34,236 nucleotides of DNA from positions 1 through 34,236 of the forward strand of contig CAIYZD010000601.1 in assembly GCA_903930585.1 (NCBI GenBank). Direction: 5' to 3'. Shown here piece after piece: positions 21,579 to 30,136 of the stretch. Numbering within the stretch: position 1 is the first letter of the stretch; the number at the start of each line of letters is the position of its first letter. Under the pieces are notes generated by a model, which saw only the letters and a program-made list of their open reading frames with translations, made no database searches and was not told where the DNA came from. Both the position numbers and the translations under genes were made by a program. This DNA is from an uncultured Geobacteraceae bacterium (lineage in GTDB: Bacteria > Desulfobacterota > Desulfuromonadia > Geobacterales > Pseudopelobacteraceae).

Positions 21579-24089
21579 TTATAGTTTCTCCGCCTGAGTC
21601 CCTGATTTCCGCAGCAACCCGTTCAGATCGACCCCCGGCAGAAGCCTCGACAACTGCCCCATCAATCCATCCCCTGCGCTTCCGCCGCCGGTCACCAGCA
21701 CATCAGGAACGATCCTGATATTACCGTTCTGAATGGCCGCTGCAATCAGCTCCACGATCTTGATCTGCTTGATCGCCTCTTCACCGATGGCCTCCTGTTG
21801 CTTGTTGTAGGCCTGGGCGGTCGCTTCCCCTATTGCCGCGATCTTGGAAGCTTCGCCGTCACCGATGGCTTTGAGACGCTTCCCCTCTCCGATCCCCTCC
21901 AGCGCTTTCGATTCGGCGTTGCCTTCGGCCAGGGTAATCATCTCGGTCTTCTTCTGGGTCGCTACTTTAACGGCAATCTCCGAGGCCACCAGCGTCGGCT
22001 GCTGGTCGGCGGTGGCGCGCATCTTCTCCATCTCGGTCCGTTCGGCCTGGGATTTCTGTTCCATCTTGTACATCTCCTGCTGCTGCTCGGCGATGATCCT
22101 TTTTGTCTGGGTCTGCATCAACTCCTCCGGGAGCTTGATCTGACAAATGAGGACCGACACGCACTCGACGTGATATTTTTCCAGATCAACACGGGCGCGG
22201 TTTTCGGCCTTGGTCTGCTCTTCCGAACGGCTCTGGAGGAAATTCATGGCCGATGCGGTGGATGCCTGATTGCGGAAGGAGGAGTCAATCATCGGGTGAA
22301 TCACGTGCTGGATCAGGTTGTCGATGGAACCGACCTTGGCGACCATGTAGGGGGCCTGATCCGGGCGGACGCGGATAACAACCTTGACGGCAACCTGGAT
22401 CGGGAAACCGTCCTTGGATATAACCGTCAGTTGGTCGAAACGGGTGTCTGCCTGATCATCCCAATCGATGGTAATGTTGGTGGTGTCGATAATATACGCC
22501 ATGAATGCCCGGCGGTTCAGATAATAGCGACCCGGACCGGCCACCTCCTCCTGGATGCCGCGGAACCCTTTCGGGACGACGTACTTCTCTTTCCCTTCCT
22601 CTTCCGAGGCTCCATTCTGCGACGAGCCAAGGCGCTTCTTCATCTCATCCGTCGGGTCTTCGCCGACGTTGGAGACAATAACCCCGACCTGACCTCGTTC
22701 GATAACCGCCACATCATCAACCGCCACGCTGAACATGAACGGGTTGATATAATAGGTACCCGGACGGAGCACATCCAGCTGAGGACCGCGCTGCCCCTGT
22801 CTGGTAAGGAAGGCGGAGCCGTCCTGATAATCGTTGTGGCCGGTGATGGGGGAGGCCACGTATTCACGTTCCGGCAGCGGAACGCCGTCCAGCGCGGTGA
22901 CCAGGCCGATTTTGTTGGCTTCGATGATTACGGCCGGGGCAACCTGCACCTGGAACAGGTTCAGGTTGATACGGTAGGTGCCGGGGAGCAGCACGTCAAT
23001 CTGAGGTCCTTTCTGCCCCCCGTTTTTCAGGAATGACTCGCCGCTCTCGTAATTGGAATGTCCCGGTACGCTCTGGGCCAGCAGGCGTCCCATGGGAATC
23101 GGCGCGCCGTCCTGGGCGGTAACCATGCCGACTTCGCCTTTGGCGATAATTACGGCAGCCGCCTTGGTGATTTTGAACAGGTTCGGATGGATACGGTAGA
23201 CACCCGGCGGCAGGATCTCGGTCTGCGGCCCTTTCTGGCCGCCGTTGGTGATGAAGTCCTGGCCGGACTGGAAGGCGTTGTGCCCCGGCACCACGGTGGC
23301 AAAGATGCGCCCCGCCGGGATCGCCGCGCCGTCGGCGGATTCGACCAGCCCGATTTCACCTTCGTTGATCTTGGTGGCGCCCCCTTTGGTGACTTTGAAC
23401 AGGTACGGGTTGATACGATAGCTTCCCGGCGGGATGATCTCGATCTGCGGCCCTTTCTGGCCGCCGTTGGTGATGAACGCTTCGCCGTTCTGGAAAGAGG
23501 AATGTCCCTTAACCGCCTGGGCAAAGATCTTTCCCTCCGCGATGGCGACGCCGTCAACCGACTCGACAATGCCGATCTCAAAATCCTTGATCTCGGTGAC
23601 AGTACCCTTGGTCAGCTTGAACAGATACGGGTTGATTCGGTATTTACCCGGAGGGAGCACATCAATCTGCGGCCCTTTCTGGCCGCCGTTCCTGATGAAC
23701 GCCTCGCCGTCCTGAAAGGAGTTGTGACCAGCCACCACGGCGGCAAAGATCCGCCCGGAGGGGATGGACGAACCATCTACCGATTCGATCAGGCCGATTT
23801 CGTTTTCCATGATTTCGGTAAAAACACTTTTGGTGGCCTTGTAGATGAACGGGATGAGGAAGTGCAGACCCGGTCCGAGGGTGCGCGCCTGGATACCGAC
23901 CTCGTTCCCAAGCGCCACAACGCGCCCCTGCGGCATTTTGTTGCCGAACCAGCGCCTCTCGATCAGGGCGATTTCGTTGCCATCGACCACGACCACCGAG
24001 TTCCAGATCAGGATTACGAGGACGGCGAAAGCGATGAGGTAGTAATAATGGTTTCCAACCCAGATAAACAGAGCTACGGGATCGTTCAT
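21579..24089 (-). CDS. SPFH/band-7 (flotillin-like) protein with five 74-residue repeats
   Basis: 836 residues. AGGAGG precedes the ATG. One membrane helix (about 15-35) anchors it. From residue 97 to 466 are five repeats of exactly 74 residues, starting at 97, 171, 245, 319 and 393, with conserved EIGL, ESxDG, GHxxFQxG, NGGQKGPQ and 'PPGxYRINPxLF'. A diverged copy begins at 467, and 39-96 is another, shorter relative. The SPFH domain proper follows (about 530-660: WDDQADTRFDQLTVISKDGF, NLIQHVIHPMIDSSFRNQAS). Then comes an Ala/Glu-rich coiled coil (about 660-800) with the flotillin-like AEGNAESKALEGIGEG. It ends in a Gly-rich tail. Flotillin-type proteins form oligomeric cages or rafts on membranes. 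It is first in a minus-strand operon with a TonB-like protein and an ankyrin lipoprotein. Confidence 0.9.
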   Translation of the reverse strand: MNDPVALFIWVGNHYYYLIAFAVLVILIWNSVVVVDGNEIALIERRWFGNKMPQGRVVALGNEVGIQARTLGPGLHFLIPFIYKATKSVFTEIMENEIGLIESVDGSSIPSGRIFAAVVAGHNSFQDGEAFIRNGGQKGPQIDVLPPGKYRINPYLFKLTKGTVTEIKDFEIGIVESVDGVAIAEGKIFAQAVKGHSSFQNGEAFITNGGQKGPQIEIIPPGSYRINPYLFKVTKGGATKINEGEIGLVESADGAAIPAGRIFATVVPGHNAFQSGQDFITNGGQKGPQTEILPPGVYRIHPNLFKITKAAAVIIAKGEVGMVTAQDGAPIPMGRLLAQSVPGHSNYESGESFLKNGGQKGPQIDVLLPGTYRINLNLFQVQVAPAVIIEANKIGLVTALDGVPLPEREYVASPITGHNDYQDGSAFLTRQGQRGPQLDVLRPGTYYINPFMFSVAVDDVAVIERGQVGVIVSNVGEDPTDEMKKRLGSSQNGASEEEGKEKYVVPKGFRGIQEEVAGPGRYYLNRRAFMAYIIDTTNITIDWDDQADTRFDQLTVISKDGFPIQVAVKVVIRVRPDQAPYMVAKVGSIDNLIQHVIHPMIDSSFRNQASTASAMNFLQSRSEEQTKAENRARVDLEKYHVECVSVLICQIKLPEELMQTQTKRIIAEQQQEMYKMEQKSQAERTEMEKMRATADQQPTLVASEIAVKVATQKKTEMITLAEGNAESKALEGIGEGKRLKAIGDGEASKIAAIGEATAQAYNKQQEAIGEEAIKQIKIVELIAAAIQNGNIRIVPDVLVTGGGSAGDGLMGQLSRLLPGVDLNGLLRKSGTQAEKL
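22692..23801 (-). repeat. Five in-frame 222-bp repeats inside the SPFH gene
   Basis: The five 74-residue units of the SPFH protein are encoded by five 222-bp units in head-to-tail order. They share runs such as GGCCCTTTCTGGCCGCC on the plus strand. Equal length without indels suggests recent or selectively held duplication and gives targets for recombination that would change copy number. Confidence 0.85.
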
Positions 24090-24141
24090 GTGTTCCTCCT
24101 TTCGGGATAAAGAGTGTGATTAAAAGAGCGGGGCAGGTTGG

Positions 24142-24564
24142 CTAGGGGGATGGGGCGGTGAATAGAGAACTGTTTTCGAATATCGACATAATAAAGTTCA
24201 TGATCTCTTCAGGTAATTGGCGGCATTCTGCAATAAAATGTTTGTAGATTCTGTCAGCATCAAAGGCTCCCTGTCCGGTGAGCACGGGTGATGATTTGTG
24301 TCTTCCCGGTCTGCCCTCGCCGTCATCCACAACCATATGGGCAAAGCCTGATGGTGACCAGCGAAGCGCTTTTTCCTGCCTCTTCTTGTCATAGCAAAGC
24401 TCAAAACCGGCCGGCTTGTCGTCAGTGTCAATCCAGACAATCAAATCCAGGTCAGGTGATGAAAACCATCTGCGTCTCCGTTCGCCCGGTATTTGACGAA
24501 CGTTCTGTAATTCCAGCAGCATGTGCAGCTCCGTTATCGTGTTCCTGTACCATTTTTCAGTCAT
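24142..24564 (-). CDS. Hypothetical protein, 140 residues
   Basis: No signal peptide or membrane segment. The sequence RRRRWFSSPDLDLIVWIDTD followed by FELCYDKKRQEKALRW looks like a compact mixed alpha/beta domain. The 'RRWFSxxxxDLxVW' type of motif is one I associate with uncharacterised proteobacterial proteins, without a known function. It lies between the SPFH gene and a second hypothetical gene, both on this strand. Cytoplasmic; function unknown. Confidence 0.65.
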   Translation of the reverse strand: MTEKWYRNTITELHMLLELQNVRQIPGERRRRWFSSPDLDLIVWIDTDDKPAGFELCYDKKRQEKALRWSPSGFAHMVVDDGEGRPGRHKSSPVLTGQGAFDADRIYKHFIAECRQLPEEIMNFIMSIFENSSLFTAPSP

Positions 24565-24584
24565 TGTCCAGAATGAGAACAGGC

Positions 24585-25046
24585 TTAGCGGTGTGGATCC
24601 TTTGAGTTGTCGTACACACGTGCATGGTACAGTCGCTGGTCCCCGATCTGGGTGGTCAGGTCATGCCGTTCCACTTTGTTGTTGACGACGAGATCTTCAT
24701 AGCCGACATACCCGGACTGCGCGAGTGCGGCGACTACTTTGACGAACTGTTCTTTATCTGTAGGTGACAAGGCATGAAATGCATCGAACCGACCGGACGT
24801 GCCGAGATTGAAGAAGTTGTCTACTGCGGAAAATACATCATGAGACACGGAAAAATCAACCGAAACCGCATTGTCTGCGCCGGATTGTGAACCCTGTACT
24901 GACGAATTGACCGCTGTTCGGGACAGCGTTACCGGATCGATGGTGCCCTGGTTCGAAACACGTTTATTAATCCGAAGGAACGACTGTGCTGCCGTTTCTC
25001 CTGTCGACGATACATTCTCGCGCTGAGTTGTAAGAGGTGAAATCAT
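24585..25046 (-). CDS. Hypothetical protein, 153 residues
   Basis: The start at 25046 has GGAAGG just upstream on the minus strand. The first 70 residues are Ser/Thr/Gln-rich and low in hydrophobics, without a signal peptide, and suggest a disordered region. The second half (SGRFDAFHALSPTDKEQFVK, then VVAALAQSGYVGYEDLVVNN) is a small, mainly helical domain. The gene ends 20 bp before the next hypothetical gene. It is divergent from the Spy-like gene. No family is recognised. Confidence 0.6.
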   Translation of the reverse strand: MISPLTTQRENVSSTGETAAQSFLRINKRVSNQGTIDPVTLSRTAVNSSVQGSQSGADNAVSVDFSVSHDVFSAVDNFFNLGTSGRFDAFHALSPTDKEQFVKVVAALAQSGYVGYEDLVVNNKVERHDLTTQIGDQRLYHARVYDNSKDPHR

Positions 25047-25212
25047 GGGTAACCTTCCTTTCCCTTTAGTTTATATCGGAACCGGCAGCCAAATCTGTAA
25101 TAAATCAGTCATGACACGGCTTCATCATTGCCTCTCTTACCCATACCAATATCGATATAATCATGATATATTTCCCGGCAGTGAAAAAAAGGGTGATTCC
25201 GGAGGGAGTACA

Positions 25213-25641
25213 ATGAATAAAATATCTATAGCGGCGATAAGTTTGAGTCTGGCTGTTGTCCTGTGCGGTGGCGCCACAGCCAGTAATGGTATGGGTGGGG
25301 GATGTGCCAATTGCGCGCAGGAGGGGGCGCCTTCAGAACCGTTCCGGAAGTTTCAGAACGATACCATTGATTTGCGCCAGGAAATGATGCTCAAACGGTT
25401 TAGCATGCAGCGTGAAAATTTGAAGGGCATCCCGGACATGGAAAAAATTGCGGCGTTGAAGGGTGATATTGCACTACTTCAGGAAAAGATCCGGAATATC
25501 TTCAGCAAGAGCGGCCTGCCGACCGACAAGTTCGACGGCGAATGTGGTCTGCAGACGGGTGGCTTCGGCAAAATGGGGATGGGTGGTTGCGGTAAAGGCC
25601 CAGGCGGCTGTAATGGAGCCCCCTGTGGTGGACAAAAGTAA
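25213..25641 (+). CDS. Spy/ZraP-like periplasmic protein with Gly/Cys/Met-rich tail
   Basis: 142 residues from the ATG at 25213, after GGAGGGAG. A signal peptide (MNKISIAAISLSLAVVLCGG, cleavage near ATAS) is followed by CANC and a helical core (DTIDLRQEMMLKRFSMQREN, 'IAALKGDIALLQEKIRNI') like the Spy/CpxP/ZraP helical hairpin. The tail (about 115-142) is nearly all Gly, Cys, Met and Lys (CGLQTGGFGKMGMGGCGKGP then GGCNGAPCGG), which would suit binding of soft metals such as copper or zinc. In ZraP-type proteins this region takes part in metal sensing or chaperoning. It seems monocistronic. Confidence 0.72.
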   Translation: MNKISIAAISLSLAVVLCGGATASNGMGGGCANCAQEGAPSEPFRKFQNDTIDLRQEMMLKRFSMQRENLKGIPDMEKIAALKGDIALLQEKIRNIFSKSGLPTDKFDGECGLQTGGFGKMGMGGCGKGPGGCNGAPCGGQK

Positions 25642-25717
25642 TCCGTCAGTGACTGGTAGCGTTTTTTTCGTTTGTCCTGTCTGGTAGAGAAGATACCCCT
25701 TGATCCGGTAGTACCGG

Positions 25718-25746
25718 TTGACATTGTTGCCTGAGTGCAGTACTGT
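25718..25746 (+). promoter_or_regulatory. Promoter for the thiamine genes
   Basis: TTGACA (25718-25723), a 17-nt spacer and TACTGT (25741-25746). The start predicted near 25753 lies just before the TPP aptamer, as expected for a riboswitch-controlled transcript. Confidence 0.6.
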
Positions 25747-25757
25747 ACCAGCCCAAT

Positions 25758-25865
25758 AAGGCCCTGGGGGAGTTCATCCGAACTGAGATTCGTCTGTTGC
25801 TGAATGTGGCACAGCGGGAACCCTTTGCACCTGAACCGGGTAATTCCGGCGTAGGAAAGCGGCTT
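25758..25865 (+). promoter_or_regulatory. TPP riboswitch aptamer (THI element)
   Basis: The conserved core is present in order: GGGGGAGTTCATCCGAACTGAGA-type 5' arm (25765-25788, with CTGAGA), a variable arm, then ACCCTTTGCACCTG (25820-25833) and CCGGGTAATTCCGGCGTAGG (25836-25855). The arms AAGGCC and GGCTT can close P1. It lies directly upstream of a thiE-thiD fusion and thiC. Thiamine pyrophosphate binding would switch the genes off. Confidence 0.93.
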
Positions 25866-25919
25866 GCGGGATGCATAACTATCCAGCCGCCTGATGTTGT
25901 ATGTCAGTGCGGTTTTTTT
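25859..25919 (+). terminator. TPP riboswitch expression platform: antiterminator and terminator
   Basis: GCGGCT (25859-25864), which also belongs to the 3' side of P1, pairs perfectly with AGCCGC (25885-25890) as antiterminator. Those bases in turn form the foot of the terminator: CCGC and CTGA (25887-25894) with TCAG and TGCGG (25904-25912), followed by seven T. Ligand-stabilised P1 frees the terminator, so TPP should cause premature termination. Confidence 0.85.
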
Positions 25920-25962
25920 GTATGGTACGTCAGAGATTATTTTTTGTGGGGTCGGGGGCAAT

Positions 25963-27429
25963 GTGAGTGATACCAGACCATTTCGTCTCGTTGTAAATAA
26001 GAGTTCCGGCAAACCGGATGTTGCGGGCGTTTATCTGATTACCGATCAGAATGACGACCTCGTGGAGAGGGTTTTCCAGGCGCTTCGTGGCGGTATTTCG
26101 GTATTACAATATCGTGCAAAGGGGCGAACGTATGACGAGCGCCTGGCGGAGGGAACGGAGCTGAAGCGGCTCTGTGCCGGCTTCGGCACGACATTTGTTG
26201 TCAACGATGACCTGCGTCTGGCCAAAGAACTGGATGCCCATGGTGTGCACCTGGGACAGGATGATGGCGATATTGCCGATGCCCGGGCGCTGCTCGGCCC
26301 TGACAAGATAATTGGTAAATCGACGCATAATCTGGAAGAAGCGCTCCGCGCAGAGCGGGAAGGTGCCGATTATATTGGTTTTGGCGCGATGTTTCCGACC
26401 GTGAGCAAGGTTGTCTCGCACCTCCCCGGAGTTGAGGGTATCACGGCGATCCGGAGTTCAATAAAGGTACCGATAGTGGCTATTGGCGGAATTACTCCCG
26501 GAAACGCCTGCCGGGTGATCGACGCCGGCGCGGATGCCCTTGCGGTGATTTCGTCGGTGCTTTCGAGTCCGCGCCCCGCCATTGTGGCATCGGAGCTGTC
26601 ACTGCTCTTCAATCGCGTCCGCCCGTTTCCGCGTGGAGCGGTGCTGAGCGTTGCCGGAAGCGACTCAAGCGGAGGGGCCGGTATTCAGGCTGATATCAAG
26701 ACGATAACGCTGCTTGGCAGTTACGCCGCCAGCGTCCTGACGGCTCTGACGGCCCAGAATACCCGCGCTGTTTCATCGATCTACGGACTGCCACCCAGCT
26801 TCATGTGCGATCAACTTGATGCCGTGTTATCCGATATTCCGATAGACGTCATTAAAACCGGCATGCTGCATACCCCGGCGATGATTTCGGCCTTGTCGGA
26901 ACGTATCCTGGAACGGAAGGTCCTCATACCGCTGGTGATTGATCCGGTGATGATTGCCAAAGGGGGAACCGCGCTGCTGGAGTGTGAGGCGGTTCAGGTT
27001 TTCTGCGATCAGCTGTTGCCGTTAGCCTATCTCCTGACGCCCAATATTCCAGAAGCGGAGCGACTTCTGGGGAGATCGATAAAGAACGAGTCGGAGATGG
27101 AACAGGCTGCCCGCGAGTTGCACTCCCTCGGAGCGGCTAACGTCCTCATCAAGGGGGGGCATTTAACCAGCCACCTCTCCACCGATATTCTCTTTGACGG
27201 AAACCGGTGTCACTATTTCAGTTCAGAGCGGATCTTCACCAGTAATACTCACGGTACCGGTTGCAGCTATGCGTCGGCCATCAGTACTCTGCTTGCCCAG
27301 GGTGAGCCGCTGCTGACCGCCGTTGAACGGGCCAAACAATTTATTACCTCGGCTATCCGTCTTGCCCGGTCTCTGGGGAAAGGGCATAGCCCGGTAAATC
27401 ACTTCATGGCGGCACGCGAGTTGCTGTAA
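25963..27429 (+). CDS. thiED: Fused thiamine phosphate synthase / HMP-phosphate kinase (ThiE-ThiD)
   Basis: 488 residues from a GTG at 25963 after a GGGG-rich site; an in-frame ATG at 25894 lies inside the terminator. The first half (about 15-220) is ThiE: GVYLITD, LQYRAKGRTYDERL, VVNDDLRLAKELDAHGVHLG, 'IGKSTHNLEEA', DYIGFGAMFPTVSK, VAIGGITPGN. The second half (about 225-488) is ThiD: SVAGSDSSGGAGIQADIKTI, 'VIDPVMIAKGG', LTPNIPEAERLLG and NTHGTGCSYASAI (anion hole and catalytic region). ThiD phosphorylates HMP-P to HMP-PP, and ThiE couples HMP-PP with thiazole phosphate. The fusion lets one chain perform both steps. Under TPP riboswitch control, 35 bp before thiC. Confidence 0.95.
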   Translation: MSDTRPFRLVVNKSSGKPDVAGVYLITDQNDDLVERVFQALRGGISVLQYRAKGRTYDERLAEGTELKRLCAGFGTTFVVNDDLRLAKELDAHGVHLGQDDGDIADARALLGPDKIIGKSTHNLEEALRAEREGADYIGFGAMFPTVSKVVSHLPGVEGITAIRSSIKVPIVAIGGITPGNACRVIDAGADALAVISSVLSSPRPAIVASELSLLFNRVRPFPRGAVLSVAGSDSSGGAGIQADIKTITLLGSYAASVLTALTAQNTRAVSSIYGLPPSFMCDQLDAVLSDIPIDVIKTGMLHTPAMISALSERILERKVLIPLVIDPVMIAKGGTALLECEAVQVFCDQLLPLAYLLTPNIPEAERLLGRSIKNESEMEQAARELHSLGAANVLIKGGHLTSHLSTDILFDGNRCHYFSSERIFTSNTHGTGCSYASAISTLLAQGEPLLTAVERAKQFITSAIRLARSLGKGHSPVNHFMAARELL

Positions 27430-27464
27430 AACGACAGATTTGACTATTACGTAAAGGATTTCAC

Positions 27465-28751
27465 ATGACTCAGCTTGAATATGCCCGCAGAGGGCTCGTT
27501 ACCGAAAAAATGCAGATTGCCGCGGCAGCAGAAGGTGTCCCCCCCGAATTTATCCGTGATGGCATTGCCGCCGGAAACATCGTCATTTGCCACAATATCA
27601 AGCACACCAACGGTACTCCGTTAGCGGTCGGCGCCGGGTTGCGCACGAAAGTCAATGCCAACATCGGCTCTTCGTCGGACGATACCGATATGCAAAAGGA
27701 ACTGGAAAAAGCCCGCGTTGCGGTAAAATACGGTGCCGATGCCATCATGGATCTTTCCACCGGCGGTCCGGTGGACGCAATCAGGAAGGCGATCATTGCC
27801 GAGACGAACGCCTGCATCGGCAGTGTGCCGCTGTATCAGGCTGCTCTGGATGCGGTTCGGGTCAAGAACAAAGCCATCGTCGATATGACGGTTGACGATA
27901 TTTTTGCCGGGATCATCAAGCATGCCGAGGATGGGGTCGATTTCATCACGGTCCATTGCGGCGTGACCCGCGGCACCGTCGAGCGGATGAAAAACGAAGG
28001 GCGCCTGATGGATGTGGTGTCGCGCGGCGGAGCCTTCACCATCGAATGGATGAGCTACAACAACAAGGAAAATCCGTTGTTTGAGCATTTTGACAAGCTG
28101 CTGGAGATCACCAAAGAGTATGACATGACTCTCTCTTTGGGGGATGGATTTCGTCCAGGCTGTCTGGCTGATGCGACCGACCGGGCCCAGATCCATGAAC
28201 TGATTCTGCTGGGCGAGCTGACCCAGCGCGCCCAGGCCGCTGGAGTACAGGTCATGATCGAGGGACCGGGGCATGTGCCGCTTAACCAGATCCAGACCAA
28301 CATCCAGTTGCAGAAACGTCTCTGTCATGGTGCCCCGTTCTATGTCCTCGGACCGCTGGTGACCGATATTGCGCCCGGATATGATCACATTACCTGTGCG
28401 ATAGGTGGCGCCATCGCGGCTGCTGCCGGGGCCGACTTCCTCTGCTACGTGACTCCCTCCGAGCATCTCTGTCTGCCGAATGTTCAGGACGTCCGGGATG
28501 GCGTCATTGCGACACGTATCGCCGCCCATGCCGCCGATATTGCCAAAGGGGTCAAGGGGGCTATGGCAAAAGATATCGCCATGGCAAAATGCCGGAAAAA
28601 ACTGGATTGGGAAGGGCAGTTTGCCCTGGCCATGGATCCGGACAAGGCGCGCGAGTACCGGGCCAATTCGCCGGTTTCGGATCATGGCGCCTGCACGATG
28701 TGCGGAGAATTCTGTGCATATAAGCTGATGGATGATGCGATGAAGAGATAA
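27465..28751 (+). CDS. thiC: Phosphomethylpyrimidine synthase
   Basis: 428 residues, typical of the shorter bacterial ThiC that lacks the long N-terminal extension. It converts aminoimidazole ribotide to HMP-phosphate with a radical SAM mechanism. The characteristic C-terminal cluster motif CTMCGEFC (CxxCxxxxC) is present, together with VNANIGSSSDD, DLSTGGPVDAIR, SLGDGFRPGCLADA, EGPGHVPLNQI, 'VLGPLVTDIAPGYDHI', 'FLCYVTPSEHLCLPN'. AAAGGA precedes the ATG. It is second in the thiamine operon. A bidirectional terminator follows at 28776. Confidence 0.97.
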   Translation: MTQLEYARRGLVTEKMQIAAAAEGVPPEFIRDGIAAGNIVICHNIKHTNGTPLAVGAGLRTKVNANIGSSSDDTDMQKELEKARVAVKYGADAIMDLSTGGPVDAIRKAIIAETNACIGSVPLYQAALDAVRVKNKAIVDMTVDDIFAGIIKHAEDGVDFITVHCGVTRGTVERMKNEGRLMDVVSRGGAFTIEWMSYNNKENPLFEHFDKLLEITKEYDMTLSLGDGFRPGCLADATDRAQIHELILLGELTQRAQAAGVQVMIEGPGHVPLNQIQTNIQLQKRLCHGAPFYVLGPLVTDIAPGYDHITCAIGGAIAAAAGADFLCYVTPSEHLCLPNVQDVRDGVIATRIAAHAADIAKGVKGAMAKDIAMAKCRKKLDWEGQFALAMDPDKAREYRANSPVSDHGACTMCGEFCAYKLMDDAMKR

Positions 28752-28775
28752 CGTTGCAACTGTCATGATGAATAC

Positions 28776-28813
28776 AAAAGACCTCCCGGCGTTCAAATGC
28801 CGGGAGGTCTTTT
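28776..28813. terminator. Bidirectional terminator between thiC and the DUF1015 gene
   Basis: A perfect 15-bp stem (28776-28790 with 28799-28813, loop of eight) has A4 on the left and T4 on the right. It can end thiC transcription from the left and DUF1015 transcription from the right. Confidence 0.9.
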
Positions 28814-28841
28814 GGTTGGAAAATAGTTGCCGAACCCTGAA

Positions 28842-30083
28842 TCAGGAAAGCTGATGTACGAACAGTCCGCTCCGCAGCTTCGGTTCAAACCAGGTCGATT
28901 TGGGGGGCATGATCTGGTCCTGGTCGGCCAGTTCGATCAACTCTGCAATGGATGTCGGGTGGAGGGCGAAGGCCACGGCGTATTCGCCAGAGTCAACCAG
29001 CTTCACCAGTTCATCGGTGCCACGTATCCCGCCGACGAAATGTATTCTCTGGTCGGTGCGCGGGTTAATAATGCCGAGCAGCGGGGCAAGAAGCGAATTC
29101 TGCAGGATTGACACATCCAGTCTGCCGACGGTATCGTTTTCGTTGACGATTGCCGGACGGGCATGCAGTTGGTACCAGCGCCCGTCAAGATACATGCCGA
29201 ACTGATGTCGTTCTGCCGGAATGACCGGAGCAGGGGAGGGGAGTACTTCGAAGCTGTTCTCCATCCGGGTGATAAACTCGGCGGCACTCTGACCGTTGAG
29301 ATCCTTGACAGCCCGGTTATAGGGCATGATGTTGAGCTGATTTTCAGGGAATACGACCGTCAGGAACGAGTTGTACTCCTCGAAACCGGTGTGAGCGGGG
29401 TTTTTGTCACGCCGCAGTTCACGTACCCTCCCGGCAGCGGCGCTCCGATGATGGCCGTCGGCCACGTACAGTTTCGGGATGGCGGCAAACAGGACGATCA
29501 AACGGTCGATCAGGGTTTGATCGGCAATGATCCAGGCGGTGTGAGCGACGCCGTCGCCCGCGACGAAATCATATTCCGGCGGGCCGTTGGTAACCCCTTC
29601 GATGATTCCTTCCGCCTCTGCACAGGAGCGGGAGAGGTAGAACACCGGTTCATCGTTGGCATCCAGATAGTCGATATGCTTGACCCGGTCTTCTTCCTTG
29701 TCGGCCCTCGTATGTTCGTGCTTCTTGATGACACCTGACTGATAGTCGTCTACACTTGCACAGACCACCAGGCCGGTCTGGCTGATGCTGCCCATCCGCT
29801 GGCGATAGACGTAGAAACAGTCGTGATCGTCCTTGGCTACTATACCGTTTCGGATAAATTCTCCCAGATTCACCTTTCCCTGTAGATATACGGACTCATC
29901 ATGCGGATCGATCTCCGGTGACAGATCTATTTCAGGACGGGAAATATGCAGAAAACTGTTCGGGTTGCCTGCGGCCATGGCGCATGCCTCTTCGACATTC
30001 ATCACGTCGTACGGGAGGGCGGAAACCTTTTCAACCAGATCTTTTGGCGGGCGGAGTGCCCGGAATGGTTTAATAATTGCCAT
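28842..30083 (-). CDS. DUF1015 family protein
   Basis: 413 residues. Motifs of the family are clear: IIKPFRALRP at the N-terminus, SALPYDVMNVEEA, NSFLHISRPE, KKHEHTRADKEEDRVKHIDY, PVFYLSR, LYVADGHHRSAAA and, near the end, NPRTDQRIHFVGG. These polar, conserved residues (His, Arg, Asp) look catalytic, but the biochemical role of the family is not settled to my knowledge. AGGAGA lies 12 bases before the ATG. The gene lies 53 bp after the NlpC/P60 gene on the same strand. No membrane or export signal, so cytoplasmic. Confidence 0.88.
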   Translation of the reverse strand: MAIIKPFRALRPPKDLVEKVSALPYDVMNVEEACAMAAGNPNSFLHISRPEIDLSPEIDPHDESVYLQGKVNLGEFIRNGIVAKDDHDCFYVYRQRMGSISQTGLVVCASVDDYQSGVIKKHEHTRADKEEDRVKHIDYLDANDEPVFYLSRSCAEAEGIIEGVTNGPPEYDFVAGDGVAHTAWIIADQTLIDRLIVLFAAIPKLYVADGHHRSAAAGRVRELRRDKNPAHTGFEEYNSFLTVVFPENQLNIMPYNRAVKDLNGQSAAEFITRMENSFEVLPSPAPVIPAERHQFGMYLDGRWYQLHARPAIVNENDTVGRLDVSILQNSLLAPLLGIINPRTDQRIHFVGGIRGTDELVKLVDSGEYAVAFALHPTSIAELIELADQDQIMPPKSTWFEPKLRSGLFVHQLS

Positions 30084-30111
30084 AGCAACATTATCTCCTT
30101 ATATACATTTC

Positions 30112-30126
30112 CCCTTTGGCAAAGGG
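30112..30126. repeat. Short palindrome between the NlpC/P60 and DUF1015 genes
   Basis: CCCTTT and AAAGGG flank GGC. On the minus strand it comes just after the NlpC/P60 stop codon and before the DUF1015 ribosome-binding site. There is no U-tract, so it is a weak terminator at most. Confidence 0.35.
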
Positions 30127-30136
30127 AAAAACAAAC

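Noticed and set aside
21579-24089. CRISPR-like array suggested by regularly spaced repeats
   Set aside because: The repeats are protein-coding 222-bp units of one gene, without short repeats separated by unique spacers.
21798-24110. Long open frames on the plus strand opposite the SPFH gene
   Set aside because: They mirror the 222-bp repeats and codon bias of the minus-strand gene, lack ribosome-binding sites and resemble no family.
27621-28796. A 391-codon open frame opposite thiC
   Set aside because: It is a shadow of thiC, has no family motifs and crosses the terminator at 28776.
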